A stretch of 62,395 nucleotides of DNA from Ardenticatenaceae bacterium (GTDB lineage: Bacteria; Chloroflexota; Anaerolineae; Promineifilales; Promineifilaceae): contig JACKBU010000029.1 in assembly GCA_020634395.1 (NCBI GenBank), positions 1-62,395 of the forward strand. Reading direction: 5' to 3'. Position numbers and translations under genes: made by a program. Shown piece by piece: positions 1 to 8,080 of this stretch (positions are counted from its first letter, which is position 1; each line of letters starts with the position of its first letter). The notes under the pieces were generated by a model that saw only the letters and a list, made by a program, of their open reading frames with translations, did no database searches and was not told where the DNA came from.

Positions 1-100
1 CAGGGCAAAGGTCAGCAGCAGCATGGCACGATCCAGGGGGTGCAGCTCCTGCCCCTTTTCCCAAATGGTGAGGATGTCGACGGCCGTTAGTGGACGCATG
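1..100 (-). CDS. Partial third gene of the contractile injection operon (N-terminus only)
   Basis: An ATG at 100 opens a minus-strand frame that runs off the window edge after 33 codons. The visible peptide begins MRPLTAVDILTIWEKGQ and continues with a hydrophobic helix ending LLLTFAL. It follows the tail tube gene, where contractile-tail operons usually carry small baseplate or accessory genes, so a structural or assembly role is likely from context. I do not recognise a family with confidence. Codons 5-7 (T-A-V) come from one copy of the ACGGCCGT repeat. Confidence 0.55.
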
Positions 101-119
101 GGTGTGGGTGTGGGAAGAG

Positions 120-186
120 AGAGACTAGAGACTGGAGATTGGAGATCGCGCTGCCTAAAATCTCTAATCTCCAATCTCTAGTCTCT
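120..186. repeat. Intercistronic hairpin of degenerate heptamers, 27-bp arms
   Basis: The arms are 120-146 and 160-186 with a 13-nt loop. They pair over 27 positions with one G-U pair and one mismatch. Each arm is built from units like AATCTCC/AATCTCT. The repeat tract continues to the stop codon of the tube gene at 195 and ends about 20 nt before the start of the next gene. Confidence 0.85.
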
Positions 187-192
187 AATCTC

Positions 193-711
193 CTAGAAAC
201 TCGGTTCTGAAGGCTCGTTGACGCTGGTATCGCGCTCCCAGCCTTCATTTTGCAGGGTAAGCGATTGGATGGCGATGGCATTGGCGTTGGCGTCCAGTTC
301 CGGCAGGGCGGTGTACTCCGACACCCAGCAGCGGAAGACGTTGTAGGCCAGCACCTTTTGCCCGGCTTCGTTGTACAGCTCGATGATGATGTCCTTGCGG
401 AAATCTTTGAGCGACACTTCCTGCCCTGGGCCGTTGCCGTAGGTCCAGACCTTGTTGGCCCAGGCTTCAAAATCGGGGTCGTGGGTCACGCCGCGCTCCA
501 GGGTGATGGCGCCGTAATCGGTGGTGCCGGGGGATTTATGCACGCTGCTGGGGTCGCCGCCCTCGCGGTGGCTGACGACCTGGGTGGTGCGGGTGAGGCC
601 GCCCACCTTGCTGATACCGGCCACGTAACGGCCGTCCCACTTCACGCGGAAGCGGTACGATTTGTACGGATCATAACGGTTGGTATTCACTTGAAATTGA
701 GGCGCAGGCAT
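193..711 (-). CDS. Contractile tail/injection-system tube protein (T4 gp19-like)
   Basis: A 172-residue protein of the phage T4 gp19 / conserved phage tail protein family, which stacks as hexameric rings into the inner tube of contractile tails and of extracellular contractile injection systems. Visible family features are the N-terminal YKSYRFRVKWDGRYVAG strand pair, the GGLTRTTQVVSHREGGD loop, the LERGVTHDPDFEAWANKVW segment and a C-terminal strand with ALPELDANANAIAIQSLTLQNEGWE-like content. Length matches the family (about 150-170). The start is ATG 711, preceded by AAGGAG. It lies directly behind the sheath gene with the same orientation, the standard sheath-tube order. Whether it belongs to an eCIS or a defective phage cannot be decided because the rest of the operon lies outside the window. 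Confidence 0.9.
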   Translation of the reverse strand: MPAPQFQVNTNRYDPYKSYRFRVKWDGRYVAGISKVGGLTRTTQVVSHREGGDPSSVHKSPGTTDYGAITLERGVTHDPDFEAWANKVWTYGNGPGQEVSLKDFRKDIIIELYNEAGQKVLAYNVFRCWVSEYTALPELDANANAIAIQSLTLQNEGWERDTSVNEPSEPSF

Positions 712-742
712 GGGGGGTTTCTCCTTAAGAGTTTAGAGATAG

Positions 743-794
743 AGCGAGAGCTAGAGCGAGAGGAAGAAGAAGATAAACCACTCTAGCTCTCGCT
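743..794. repeat. Intercistronic hairpin of GAGCGA/GAGCTA units
   Basis: A tract of AGAGCG/AGAGCT hexamers (about 729-812) fills the gap between sheath stop and tube ribosome binding site. An exact 14-nt inverted match pairs 743-756 with 781-794. The same unit type, in a different arrangement, sits between proB and proA at 54093-54150. Confidence 0.85.
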
Positions 795-815
795 CTCGCT
801 CTCGCTTTAGCTAAA

Positions 816-2720
816 TCAGGCGGCCAGATTTCCAGCGATTTGCTGCAAATAGATGATGACAAACTCGGCCGGTTTCAGCGGGGCAAAGCCGACGATAATG
901 TTGACGATGCCTTTGTCGATGTCGCTTTGGGTGGTGGTGGTGGCGTCGCAGCGCACGAAGTAGGCGTCGGCGGGCTTGCCGCCCTGGAAGGCCCCCTGGC
1001 GGAACAGATCGTGCATAAATACGCCAATGTTCAGCCGCAGCTGCGACCAGAGCGGCTCGTCGTTGGGTTCAAAGACCGCCCACTGCGTGCTGCGGTATAA
1101 GGTTTCCTCGATGAAAAGCGCCAGGCGGCGCACCGGCACATATTTGTACTCGTCGGCCAGTTGGTCTGCGCCGCGCAGGGTGCGCGCTCCCCACACAACC
1201 GGGCCGATGGTGGGAAACACGCGCAGGCAGTTGACGCCCAACGGGTTTAACTCGCCATTTTCGGCGTCGGTGAGGTTGGCTTGGAGGCCGCGTATGCCGT
1301 TGACGGCGGCGTCCAGCCCGGCGGGCGCTTTCCACACGCCGCGCGTGGCGTCTGTGCGGGCCATCACCCCGGCGATGATGCCGCACGCCGGGAAGACGTC
1401 CGGCTGGCCTTCGCGCAGCGGGTCGGCCTGGACGACGCGGGGAAAGTAGAGGGCGGCATTACGCGCCTTGGGCCCGGAGACGCCCAAATCACCCAGGCTG
1501 GCCTTGGCAGTGGCTGCAGCCGTTGCCGGGCGGCTGGCCCAACTGTGGGGCGAATCCACAATGTATATGGCGCGGCGCTCGGTGCAGTAGCCGGCAAACG
1601 TGTCGTGCAGGCTGGGGTCCAGGTCGCCATCGCGGGTGTCTGGGGGCACGCACAGCAGGTTGAACAAATCGGCCTTTTCCAGGGCGTGGTAGCCCGTCTT
1701 TTCGTCGGCGCTGCCCAGGTAGGCGCTGAGTTCCAGCTTCTGGCTGTCTGCGCCGCCAGAGAGGGCTTGCGGCCCATCGGGGGGCGCATAGTCGGACTTG
1801 TAGTCGCCCACGCGGATCAAGCCGGATTGCTGGAGCAAGACTTGATCGATGCGCCGCTTGCCGTCTTGGATGGTGACGTTGGGGATGGTTTCGGCGGGGG
1901 AACGGCCGTTCCCCTCATACACACTCAAGTTAAACAATTCTCCCGGCTCGACCCCGTACTTGTCCAGCACGTCCGGGTTTTCCACCTTGTTGAAGGCTAC
2001 TTTAAGCGTGTTGCCCCAACTGCCCGGATTGGCGGCCACAATAAAGCCGTCATCCGTATGGGCCACACCATCGGCCGCCGCCGGTGCGACGGCGACCCCG
2101 GCCATGATTCTTTTTAATTCCTGTTCGGCTTCAGCCAGGGCTTTGGCGGCGTCGGCCGTTTTATTATCGTCAAAAGCAGTCTTCACCGCTTCCAGTTTTT
2201 TGAGGGCGATGGCCTTGGCGGCTTCCTGGCTGGCGGCCGTTTCGGCGGCGGCCAGAGCGGCGTCTGCCTGGCGCAGGGCGTTTTTGATTTTGCTGCGCGT
2301 GGTTTCGAGGTCTGCGTCTTCTTTGGACAGGTTTTTGAGTTCATCGCCCGTGGTTTTGATGGCGGCGCTGGCATCGTTTAATTTGTCGGCTGCGGCCGGC
2401 GGCGCGGCTGCCGGCGCGGGGGCGCCGCCATCCCCATTCTCGCCAGTGCCCTGGAACAGGCGCACGATGAGGGCCGACCCGCCGCCGTTGGCGAAGAAGT
2501 CGCGCACGGCGTAGCTCATGGTGCTGTTCAGGTCCAGCCCGCCAAAGGTACGTTCGTAGTCGCCGTAGTTGAAAACGGCCGTTGGCTCATTTACCGGTCC
2601 TCGGGGCGCGCGGCCCAAAAAGGCGGTAACAGACGTGGGCACGCCGGTAATGGTGTGGACGCCGCTGGGAATTTCCTGGATGTACACGCCAGGATGAGCG
2701 ATAGGGGGAACCACAGGCAT
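816..2720 (-). CDS. Contractile sheath protein with a large alpha-helical insertion
   Basis: A 634-residue phage tail sheath family protein, the contractile outer cylinder of tail-like injection machines. The N-terminus has the typical HPGVYIQEIPSGVHTITGV strand and the VTAFLGRAPRGPVNEP segment; the C-terminal half has the conserved core with VNCLRVFPTIGPVVWGARTL, the VRRLALFIEETLY helix, WAVFEPNDEPLW, and a final FVIIYLQQ strand. Between about residues 97 and 220 there is an Ala/Lys/Glu-rich, Pro-flanked block predicted to be a long helical hairpin, placed just before the ANPGSWGN segment where most sheaths have a short loop. First gene of the visible operon, preceded by AAGGAG and a distant promoter at 3031-3059. 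Typical sheaths of this type are about 350-520 residues, so the insertion accounts for the extra length. Confidence 0.93.
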   Translation of the reverse strand: MPVVPPIAHPGVYIQEIPSGVHTITGVPTSVTAFLGRAPRGPVNEPTAVFNYGDYERTFGGLDLNSTMSYAVRDFFANGGGSALIVRLFQGTGENGDGGAPAPAAAPPAAADKLNDASAAIKTTGDELKNLSKEDADLETTRSKIKNALRQADAALAAAETAASQEAAKAIALKKLEAVKTAFDDNKTADAAKALAEAEQELKRIMAGVAVAPAAADGVAHTDDGFIVAANPGSWGNTLKVAFNKVENPDVLDKYGVEPGELFNLSVYEGNGRSPAETIPNVTIQDGKRRIDQVLLQQSGLIRVGDYKSDYAPPDGPQALSGGADSQKLELSAYLGSADEKTGYHALEKADLFNLLCVPPDTRDGDLDPSLHDTFAGYCTERRAIYIVDSPHSWASRPATAAATAKASLGDLGVSGPKARNAALYFPRVVQADPLREGQPDVFPACGIIAGVMARTDATRGVWKAPAGLDAAVNGIRGLQANLTDAENGELNPLGVNCLRVFPTIGPVVWGARTLRGADQLADEYKYVPVRRLALFIEETLYRSTQWAVFEPNDEPLWSQLRLNIGVFMHDLFRQGAFQGGKPADAYFVRCDATTTTQSDIDKGIVNIIVGFAPLKPAEFVIIYLQQIAGNLAA

Positions 2721-3030
2721 AAAACACTCTCCTTCAGGGTTGATTGAGTAGCCGTTTCGGTTTTTTGAAGTGAATCCAGTGCAGTCAGACGGCCGTATGG
2801 ATTATTTGGATAGATCTGGCCGCAAGCAATGGCTGCACGGCCAGAGAATGTTTTTGTGTGGTTGGTGTTGAAGCCAGGGGAGTAGGGTGTGAGCGGGGAA
2901 GCCTGGAGTGATACTGCGGGTATAAAGCTGTGTGGTGGCTACCCAATTGAGTTTGCGCCAGAAAGCGCCAACAGGCGGCAACCGGGTTGATGAGTTTGGA
3001 TGAACCAAATGGAATTGACAGTACTATAGT

Positions 3031-3059
3031 ACTATAACCGAGCGAAAAACGGCCGTCAA
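3031..3059 (-). promoter_or_regulatory. Promoter of the contractile injection operon with operator-like palindrome
   Basis: Read on the minus strand, TTGACG (3059-3054) and TATAGT (3036-3031) are separated by exactly 17 bp, a near-consensus housekeeping promoter. Transcription would start near 3024. A perfect 14-bp palindrome, AGTACTATAGTACT at 3020-3033, overlaps the -10 and the start point, as expected for a repressor operator. The predicted leader to the sheath start is about 300 nt and has no credible gene. The rest of the 2721-3165 gap shows nothing else beyond copies of ACGGCCGT near 2790, 3050 and 3108. Confidence 0.6.
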
Positions 3060-3121
3060 CCCTCTACTCAGGTTAAGTTTAGAATTAGGGTGTTTCGGCT
3101 AGAAGATACGGCCGTCTCCGG

Positions 3122-3127
3122 TATAAT
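3122..3127 (+). promoter_or_regulatory. -10 box for hisS
   Basis: A perfect TATAAT stands about 40 bp before the hisS start. No good -35 is seen 16-18 bp upstream, so the promoter may depend on an activator or be weak. Confidence 0.5.
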
Positions 3128-3165
3128 AGTCAGCCGGACACCTATCCATCCATATGGAGGCTATT

Positions 3166-4437
3166 TTGACAGCTATACAACGAGCGACCGGCATGCAAGA
3201 CGTGCTGCCAGAAGATCGGCGCTACTGGGATTTTGTCACCGGCAAAGCCACGGACCTGGCCCGGCGTTACGGTTTTCAGCGCATCGACGTGCCCATCATC
3301 GAATACACGCCCCTTTTTGCCCGCGGCATGGGCACGGCGTCGGACGTCTTTGTGCAAAAAGAGATGTACACCATCGAAGAAGACGACGAAACCAGCATCA
3401 CCTTGCGGCCAGAATTTACGGCCGGCTTTGTGCGCGCTTACATCGAAAACGGCATGATGACCTGGCCGCAGCCGGTGAAACTATATTCGATTGGCCCCAT
3501 CTTCCGCCGCGAACGGCCGCAAGCCGGCCGCTACCGCCAGCACAGCCAGTTCAACGCCGAAATCCTGGGCGAAATGGACCCGGCGGCCGACCTGGAAGTG
3601 ATGATGCTGGCGATGAACGTGTACCGCGAACTGGGCTACAAAGGACTGACCTTCCAGCTAAACAGCACCGGCTGCCCCACCTGCAAACCTGTCTACATTC
3701 AGGCTCTCATCGACTATCTGGCCGCGCATGAAGGCAAATTGGCGGCCATCGACAAAGAGCGCCTGAGCAAGAATCCACTGCGGGTGCTGGACAGCAAAGA
3801 GCCGGGCATGGACAAATTATTGGCTGAAGCGCCGCACATCATCGACTATCTGTGCGACGACTGCGCCAGCCACCTGGCCGATTTGCGCAGCCTGTTGGAG
3901 GCGCTGGGCCAAAGTTACACCATTAATTTCCGGCTGGTGCGCGGCATCGATTATTACACCAAGACCGTGTTTGAAGTGTGGGCCGAGGGCATTGGGGCGC
4001 AGGCGGCGGTGTGCGGCGGCGGCCGGTATGACGGATTGGCCGAGGCAATTGGCGGGCCGCCGACGCCCGGCGTGGGTTTTGGCAGCGGCATCGAGCGTAT
4101 CATTTTAGGCTTGCAGGAGCAGGGCATCGCCGCGCCGGAAACGCCCCAGCCGACCGTGTTGGTGGCTCATTTTGGGGGGAAGACGAAAGAAACGGCCGTT
4201 ACCCTCACCTATAAACTGCGCGCCGCCGCCGTTGGCACGCGGTTGGCCTTTGCCCGCGACAAGCGCAGCCTGAAAAGCCAGATGCGCGAAGCCAACCGTT
4301 GGAATGTGCGCACGGTGCTCATTTTGGGCGAGGACGAGGTGGCAGCAGGGTTGGTGACGGTACGGCCGTTAGACGGCGGCGAGCAAACCCAGGTTCCCCT
4401 CACGGACATTGTCAATGTAATTTCAGTTGGTAGTTGA
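3166..4437 (+). CDS. hisS: Histidine--tRNA ligase
   Basis: Class II aminoacyl-tRNA synthetase that charges tRNA-His in the cytoplasm. The class II motifs are clear: motif 2 around FRRERPQAGRYRQHSQF (about residue 113), the HisRS-specific LVRGIDYYTKTVFEVW (about 259), GGGRYDGL, and motif 3 GVGFGSGIERII (about 304); the C-terminal anticodon-binding domain follows. I prefer TTG 3166 as start because GGAGG lies 5 nt upstream and the N-terminus then reads MTAIQRATGMQDVLP, matching the family; an in-frame ATG at 3154 would overlap that ribosome binding site. The last six codons and the stop are part of the repeat tract that follows, so the C-terminal tail VISVGS looks repeat-derived. Confidence 0.95.
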   Translation: MTAIQRATGMQDVLPEDRRYWDFVTGKATDLARRYGFQRIDVPIIEYTPLFARGMGTASDVFVQKEMYTIEEDDETSITLRPEFTAGFVRAYIENGMMTWPQPVKLYSIGPIFRRERPQAGRYRQHSQFNAEILGEMDPAADLEVMMLAMNVYRELGYKGLTFQLNSTGCPTCKPVYIQALIDYLAAHEGKLAAIDKERLSKNPLRVLDSKEPGMDKLLAEAPHIIDYLCDDCASHLADLRSLLEALGQSYTINFRLVRGIDYYTKTVFEVWAEGIGAQAAVCGGGRYDGLAEAIGGPPTPGVGFGSGIERIILGLQEQGIAAPETPQPTVLVAHFGGKTKETAVTLTYKLRAAAVGTRLAFARDKRSLKSQMREANRWNVRTVLILGEDEVAAGLVTVRPLDGGEQTQVPLTDIVNVISVGS

Positions 4438-4505
4438 TAGTTGGTAATTGTTAGTGGTCAGCGTCTCTAACAACTCCCAACTCCCAACTCCTAACTAACA
4501 ACTTC
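4428..4505. repeat. Intercistronic tract of GTTGGTA / CAACTCC heptamers
   Basis: Left half consists of AGTTGGT/AGTTGAT-like units, right half of CAACTCC units, giving an imperfect inverted repeat. It starts inside the hisS 3' end (the stop codon TGA at 4435-4437 is in the repeat) and ends just before nadK. Confidence 0.75.
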
Positions 4506-4508
4506 TTC

Positions 4509-5354
4509 ATGACCATCATCGGCATCCTCTACCACCCCAAAATTGTCGCCTCGCAGCCCCTGGCTGCGGAAATTGAAGCCTGGCTGGTACAGCGTGGTGT
4601 GTCGGCCTGGACAGCCTCTGCCTGGGAAGAAGCAGCTTTTAGCGAAGCGCTGGCGGGCGCGGATTTCCTGTTGGTTCTGGGAGGCGATGGCTCTACTTTA
4701 CACGCTGCCCGCCTGGCGCTGCCCTACAAAATCCCCATTTTCGGCGTCAACCTGGGCCGGGTGGGTTTCCTCAGCGAAGCTCGCCCAGACGATTGGCGCG
4801 ATAAACTCAGCAAGGTTATTCAGGGGGAGTATTGGATCGAAGAGCGGCTAATGCTGCACGCAGCGCTGCGGCGCAACGGCGAGATCATCAACACCTTTAG
4901 CGCGCTCAACGACCTGGTGATTGGCCGCGGGCGGCAGGCGCGCGTGCTGCATTTGCATCTCAGTGTCGATGGCGACCATGTGACCACTTACACGGCCGAT
5001 GCCCTGATCGTCTCCACGCCGACCGGCTCGACGGCCTACTCGATGGCGGCCGGAGGACCTCTGCTGCCACCGCAGCTGCAGAACTTCGTTGTTGTGCCGG
5101 TGGCCGCGCATCTCAGCCTGGATCGCGCCCTGGTGCTGCACGAGGAGGCGGAAATTACCATCCAGGTGCAGATGGGGCACGAAGCGATGTTGACCGCTGA
5201 CGGTCAGGATGGTATTGATCTGGAGAGTGCCGACGAAGTGGTCATCCACAAGCATGAAAATCACAGTTATTTTGCGCGCGTGGAAAGTTCGGGATATTTT
5301 TACCGCCGTTTAATGCGGCGATTGGGGTATTTGCGCCCTCAATCAGAAGGATGA
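4509..5354 (+). CDS. nadK: NAD kinase
   Basis: Phosphorylates NAD+ to NADP+. A 281-residue protein with the diagnostic GGDGSTLHAAR (about residue 58), GVNLGRVGFLSEA, NDLVIGRG (about 134) and STPTGSTAYSMAAGGPLL (about 170) motifs of the ATP-NAD kinase family, and usual length. The ATG at 4509 follows the repeat tract directly with only a weak ribosome binding site, so translation may be coupled to hisS through the spacer. The next gene begins 4 nt after its stop. Confidence 0.96.
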   Translation: MTIIGILYHPKIVASQPLAAEIEAWLVQRGVSAWTASAWEEAAFSEALAGADFLLVLGGDGSTLHAARLALPYKIPIFGVNLGRVGFLSEARPDDWRDKLSKVIQGEYWIEERLMLHAALRRNGEIINTFSALNDLVIGRGRQARVLHLHLSVDGDHVTTYTADALIVSTPTGSTAYSMAAGGPLLPPQLQNFVVVPVAAHLSLDRALVLHEEAEITIQVQMGHEAMLTADGQDGIDLESADEVVIHKHENHSYFARVESSGYFYRRLMRRLGYLRPQSEG

Positions 5355-5358
5355 GGTT

Positions 5359-6234
5359 ATGAGCATGAGCGAACCACGCCTGCGCACACTGCTGCGCCAG
5401 GCGGAGAAGGCAAAAAGCGCCGGCAAGCGAGCGGCGGCAGCCCAGTTGTACCGGGAGATTGTGGATGAAGCTCCGGAAGTAGCGGAAGCGTGGCTGGGGC
5501 TGGGTGAAGTAACGCATGATGAAGCGGAAAGGCAGCATGCCTTTGAACAGGCGCTGGCTTTGGAGCCGGGCAATGCCGTGGCCCAGGCTGCTGTGGCGGG
5601 TGAGCCGCTGCCGCAAGCGGTGGTGACGGCCGATGAGGAGATGGAAAGGGAAACGGCCGTGGCGGCGGCCAAACCTCTTGCCCAACTGTACGTCGAAGCC
5701 TCCAGCCCGGCTCAGGTGGAAGAAGACCACCTGCTCTACTGCTATCGGCACCCAGAACGCGAAACCTCGTTGCGCTGCTACAACTGCAACCGGCCAATTT
5801 GCATTAACTGCGCCAATAAAACGCCGGTCGGTTACATCTGCCCGGAATGCCGCCATAACCTGGAAGAGAAGTTTTTTACTGCTTCTACAGTCGATTATGT
5901 GTTGGCGATAGTGGTTTCCTTTATTCTCAGTTTGCTGGCGGGTTTTGTCGTCGTTCGTTTTGGCGGCGGATTTTTGTGGGTGCTTATCGTGCTGTTTGTG
6001 GCCGGGGCCGTGGGCGGTTTTGTGGCCAAGATTACCAATCGGGTGATTGGCGGGCGGCGCGGACGATACATTCCGCACCTGGTGGCTGCTATGGTTATTC
6101 TGGGGGTGGTCATTCCCGCGTTGCCTCTATTGGTTGGCATTTTGTTGGGCGGAGTTGGCGCGCTGTTTGGCCTGTTGGTTCCCGGAATTTATGCTTTTGT
6201 CGCTTCCAGCTCGGCGTTTTACTGGATGAGATAA
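5359..6234 (+). CDS. Membrane protein with N-terminal TPR-like helices and B-box-type zinc finger
   Basis: 291 residues. The first about 75 residues are helical and TPR-like. Residues about 128-163 hold a cysteine/histidine module of the form C-H-x-C-x2-C...PIC-x2-C...C-x2-C (CYRHPERETSLRCYNC, PICINCANKTPVGYICPEC), like the B-box-type zinc ribbon found before rhomboid or other membrane domains. Four hydrophobic segments follow from about residue 178. Probably a metal-binding inner-membrane protein of unknown function. It is wedged between nadK and recN in one transcription unit; RNA or protein partners cannot be inferred. Confidence 0.75.
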   Translation: MSMSEPRLRTLLRQAEKAKSAGKRAAAAQLYREIVDEAPEVAEAWLGLGEVTHDEAERQHAFEQALALEPGNAVAQAAVAGEPLPQAVVTADEEMERETAVAAAKPLAQLYVEASSPAQVEEDHLLYCYRHPERETSLRCYNCNRPICINCANKTPVGYICPECRHNLEEKFFTASTVDYVLAIVVSFILSLLAGFVVVRFGGGFLWVLIVLFVAGAVGGFVAKITNRVIGGRRGRYIPHLVAAMVILGVVIPALPLLVGILLGGVGALFGLLVPGIYAFVASSSAFYWMR

Positions 6235-6285
6235 TTGATCAGGCCAGACAGGTGCTCAGACCTGGCCGGCCTTTATGACCAATCC

Positions 6286-8034
6286 ATGTTACGAGAGCTT
6301 TACATTCGCAATTTTGCCATCATTGATGAACTGCGTATGGAGATGATGCCCGGTTTTAACGTTCTGACAGGCGAAACCGGGGCCGGTAAGTCGATCATCC
6401 TGGACGCGGTGATGTTGGTATTGGGCGGGCGGGCCGACACGAATATGGTGCGCGCCGGTACGGAGACGGCATACGTGGAAGCCTCGTTTGTGCTGCCGCC
6501 GGAGGTGCAAACGGCCGTTTTCCCTCTCCTGGAGGCCGAAGGGCTGGAAGAGGAAGCCGGCGAGGAACTGCTGCTGGCGCGGGAGCTGCGCATTAACGGC
6601 CGTAACATTTGCCGCATCAACGGCCGTGCCGTCAGCCTCTCCCTGCTGCGCGAAATAGCCGAACCGCTCATTGACATTCATGGACAGGGTGAGCACCTAT
6701 CGCTGCTAAAACCCCGTTCGCATTTACCCTTGTTGGATTCATTCGCCGGACTGGAAAAAGATCGGGCGGAGGTATCCCGCGAGGTGGCCGGTTTGCTGCA
6801 AGTGCAAAAAGAACTGGCTACGCTACGGCAAAACGAGCGGCTGCGTGCCCAGCGCACCGACATGCTGACCTTCCAGGTGCGCGAAATCAGCGCGGCCAAT
6901 CTCAAGCCCGGTGAAGAGGAAGAACTGCGCACCGAGCGTGTGCTCCTGGGCAACACCGAGCATCTGACCCGCCACGCAGTTGATGCGCTTACCCTGCTCA
7001 CTGGGCTGGACGAGCAGTCTCCCTCCATCGTCGATATGCTAGGGCAGGTGGAGTACGCCCTCAGCCAGTTGGTGCGGTTCGATGCCGGACAGCAGTCCCA
7101 ATTGGAACAGCTGCAGGGCGCTGTTTTTCAGGTGAGTGACCTGGCCGGGGAGCTGCAAAAGTACCTGGATCGCCTGGAGTTCAATCCGGACCGGCTGGAC
7201 TTTGTGGAAGAGCGATTGGAGTTGATCAACACCCTCAAACGCAAATACCAGGCGGCGGGAGAAGCCGAACTGCTGGCCCTGCGCGATCAGGCGGAAAAAG
7301 AGTTGGATTCCCTTTCGCACAGTGAGGAGCGTATTGCTGAACTGACTGAGGAGGAAGAGAAGCGGCTGCGGCGGATTGGAGAGATAGCGGCGGCTTTATC
7401 CGATAAGCGCAAGGCGGCGGCGCAGGATTTGGCGACGGCCGTTGAAGCCGAACTGGCGCACCTCAGCATGAGCGGGGCGATTTTCAGCGTGGACTTCCAG
7501 ACGGAACCGGCCGCCAACGGGGCCTTCGTGGGCGAGGAGCGGCTGGATTTTGACCAAACCGGAATCGATAAGGTGGAATTTTTGCTGTCGACGAATCCCG
7601 GCGAACCGCTGAAGCCAATGGCCAAGGTAGCCAGCGGCGGCGAAACGGCGCGTCTGATGCTGGCCCTCAAGACGGCGCTGGCGCAGGTGGACGCCACGCC
7701 CACGCTCATTTTTGACGAGATTGACCAGGGGATTGGCGGGCGTGTGGGCGATGTGGTGGGCCAAAAGCTGTGGGGATTAACGGCCGTTGGCCAGCATCAG
7801 GTTATCGTTGTCACCCATTTGCCGCAGTTGGCTGGCTACGGGGACGCGCACTTTCACGTCAGCAAGCGGGTGCAAGAAGGGCGCACGACGACGGCCGTGG
7901 AAAACCTGGATCGAAACGGCCGTATCACCGAACTGGCGGCGATGCTAGGCACGCAGGGCGTACATGCCCGCGGCGGCGCAGAATCAATTCTGGCCCAGGC
8001 CAGCCATGCCAAAAAGCGGGTTGAAAACTCTTGA
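6286..8034 (+). CDS. recN: DNA repair protein RecN
   Basis: SMC-like ATPase that acts on double-strand breaks. From the preferred ATG 6286 (MLRELYIRNFAIIDEL) the protein has 582 residues. Walker A is GETGAGKS (about 29-36), a long coiled coil occupies the middle, the ABC signature is ASGGETARLMLALK (about 449), Walker B LIFDEIDQGIGG (about 473) and the H-loop VVTHLPQLA. An upstream in-frame ATG at 6235 is unlikely since it adds 17 residues unlike the family. The 50-nt gap before the start contains an imperfect GGCC hairpin (6242-6270). Confidence 0.96.
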   Translation: MLRELYIRNFAIIDELRMEMMPGFNVLTGETGAGKSIILDAVMLVLGGRADTNMVRAGTETAYVEASFVLPPEVQTAVFPLLEAEGLEEEAGEELLLARELRINGRNICRINGRAVSLSLLREIAEPLIDIHGQGEHLSLLKPRSHLPLLDSFAGLEKDRAEVSREVAGLLQVQKELATLRQNERLRAQRTDMLTFQVREISAANLKPGEEEELRTERVLLGNTEHLTRHAVDALTLLTGLDEQSPSIVDMLGQVEYALSQLVRFDAGQQSQLEQLQGAVFQVSDLAGELQKYLDRLEFNPDRLDFVEERLELINTLKRKYQAAGEAELLALRDQAEKELDSLSHSEERIAELTEEEEKRLRRIGEIAAALSDKRKAAAQDLATAVEAELAHLSMSGAIFSVDFQTEPAANGAFVGEERLDFDQTGIDKVEFLLSTNPGEPLKPMAKVASGGETARLMLALKTALAQVDATPTLIFDEIDQGIGGRVGDVVGQKLWGLTAVGQHQVIVVTHLPQLAGYGDAHFHVSKRVQEGRTTTAVENLDRNGRITELAAMLGTQGVHARGGAESILAQASHAKKRVENS

Positions 8035-8044
8035 AATTTACGTC

Positions 8045-8080
8045 ACGGGAGATTGGCGTTTTAATCTCCCGTGTTTCCTT
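8045..8080. terminator. Bidirectional terminator between recN and the S41 protease
   Basis: A 10-bp perfect stem, ACGGGAGATT at 8045-8054 with AATCTCCCGT at 8063-8072, 8-nt loop, then a T-rich stretch on the plus strand. It lies between convergent genes. Confidence 0.85.

Noticed and set aside
1..2720. Intact prophage
   Set aside because: Only sheath, tube and a fragment are visible; no capsid, terminase, integrase or attachment site lies in the window, so eCIS versus phage is left open.
2802..3008. Small minus-strand frame of 68 codons in the leader of the injection operon
   Set aside because: Begins with TTG, has no ribosome binding site and no recognisable features.
6242..6270. Terminator between the zinc-finger gene and recN
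   Set aside because: The GGCC hairpin is bulged and no T-run of use follows before the recN start.
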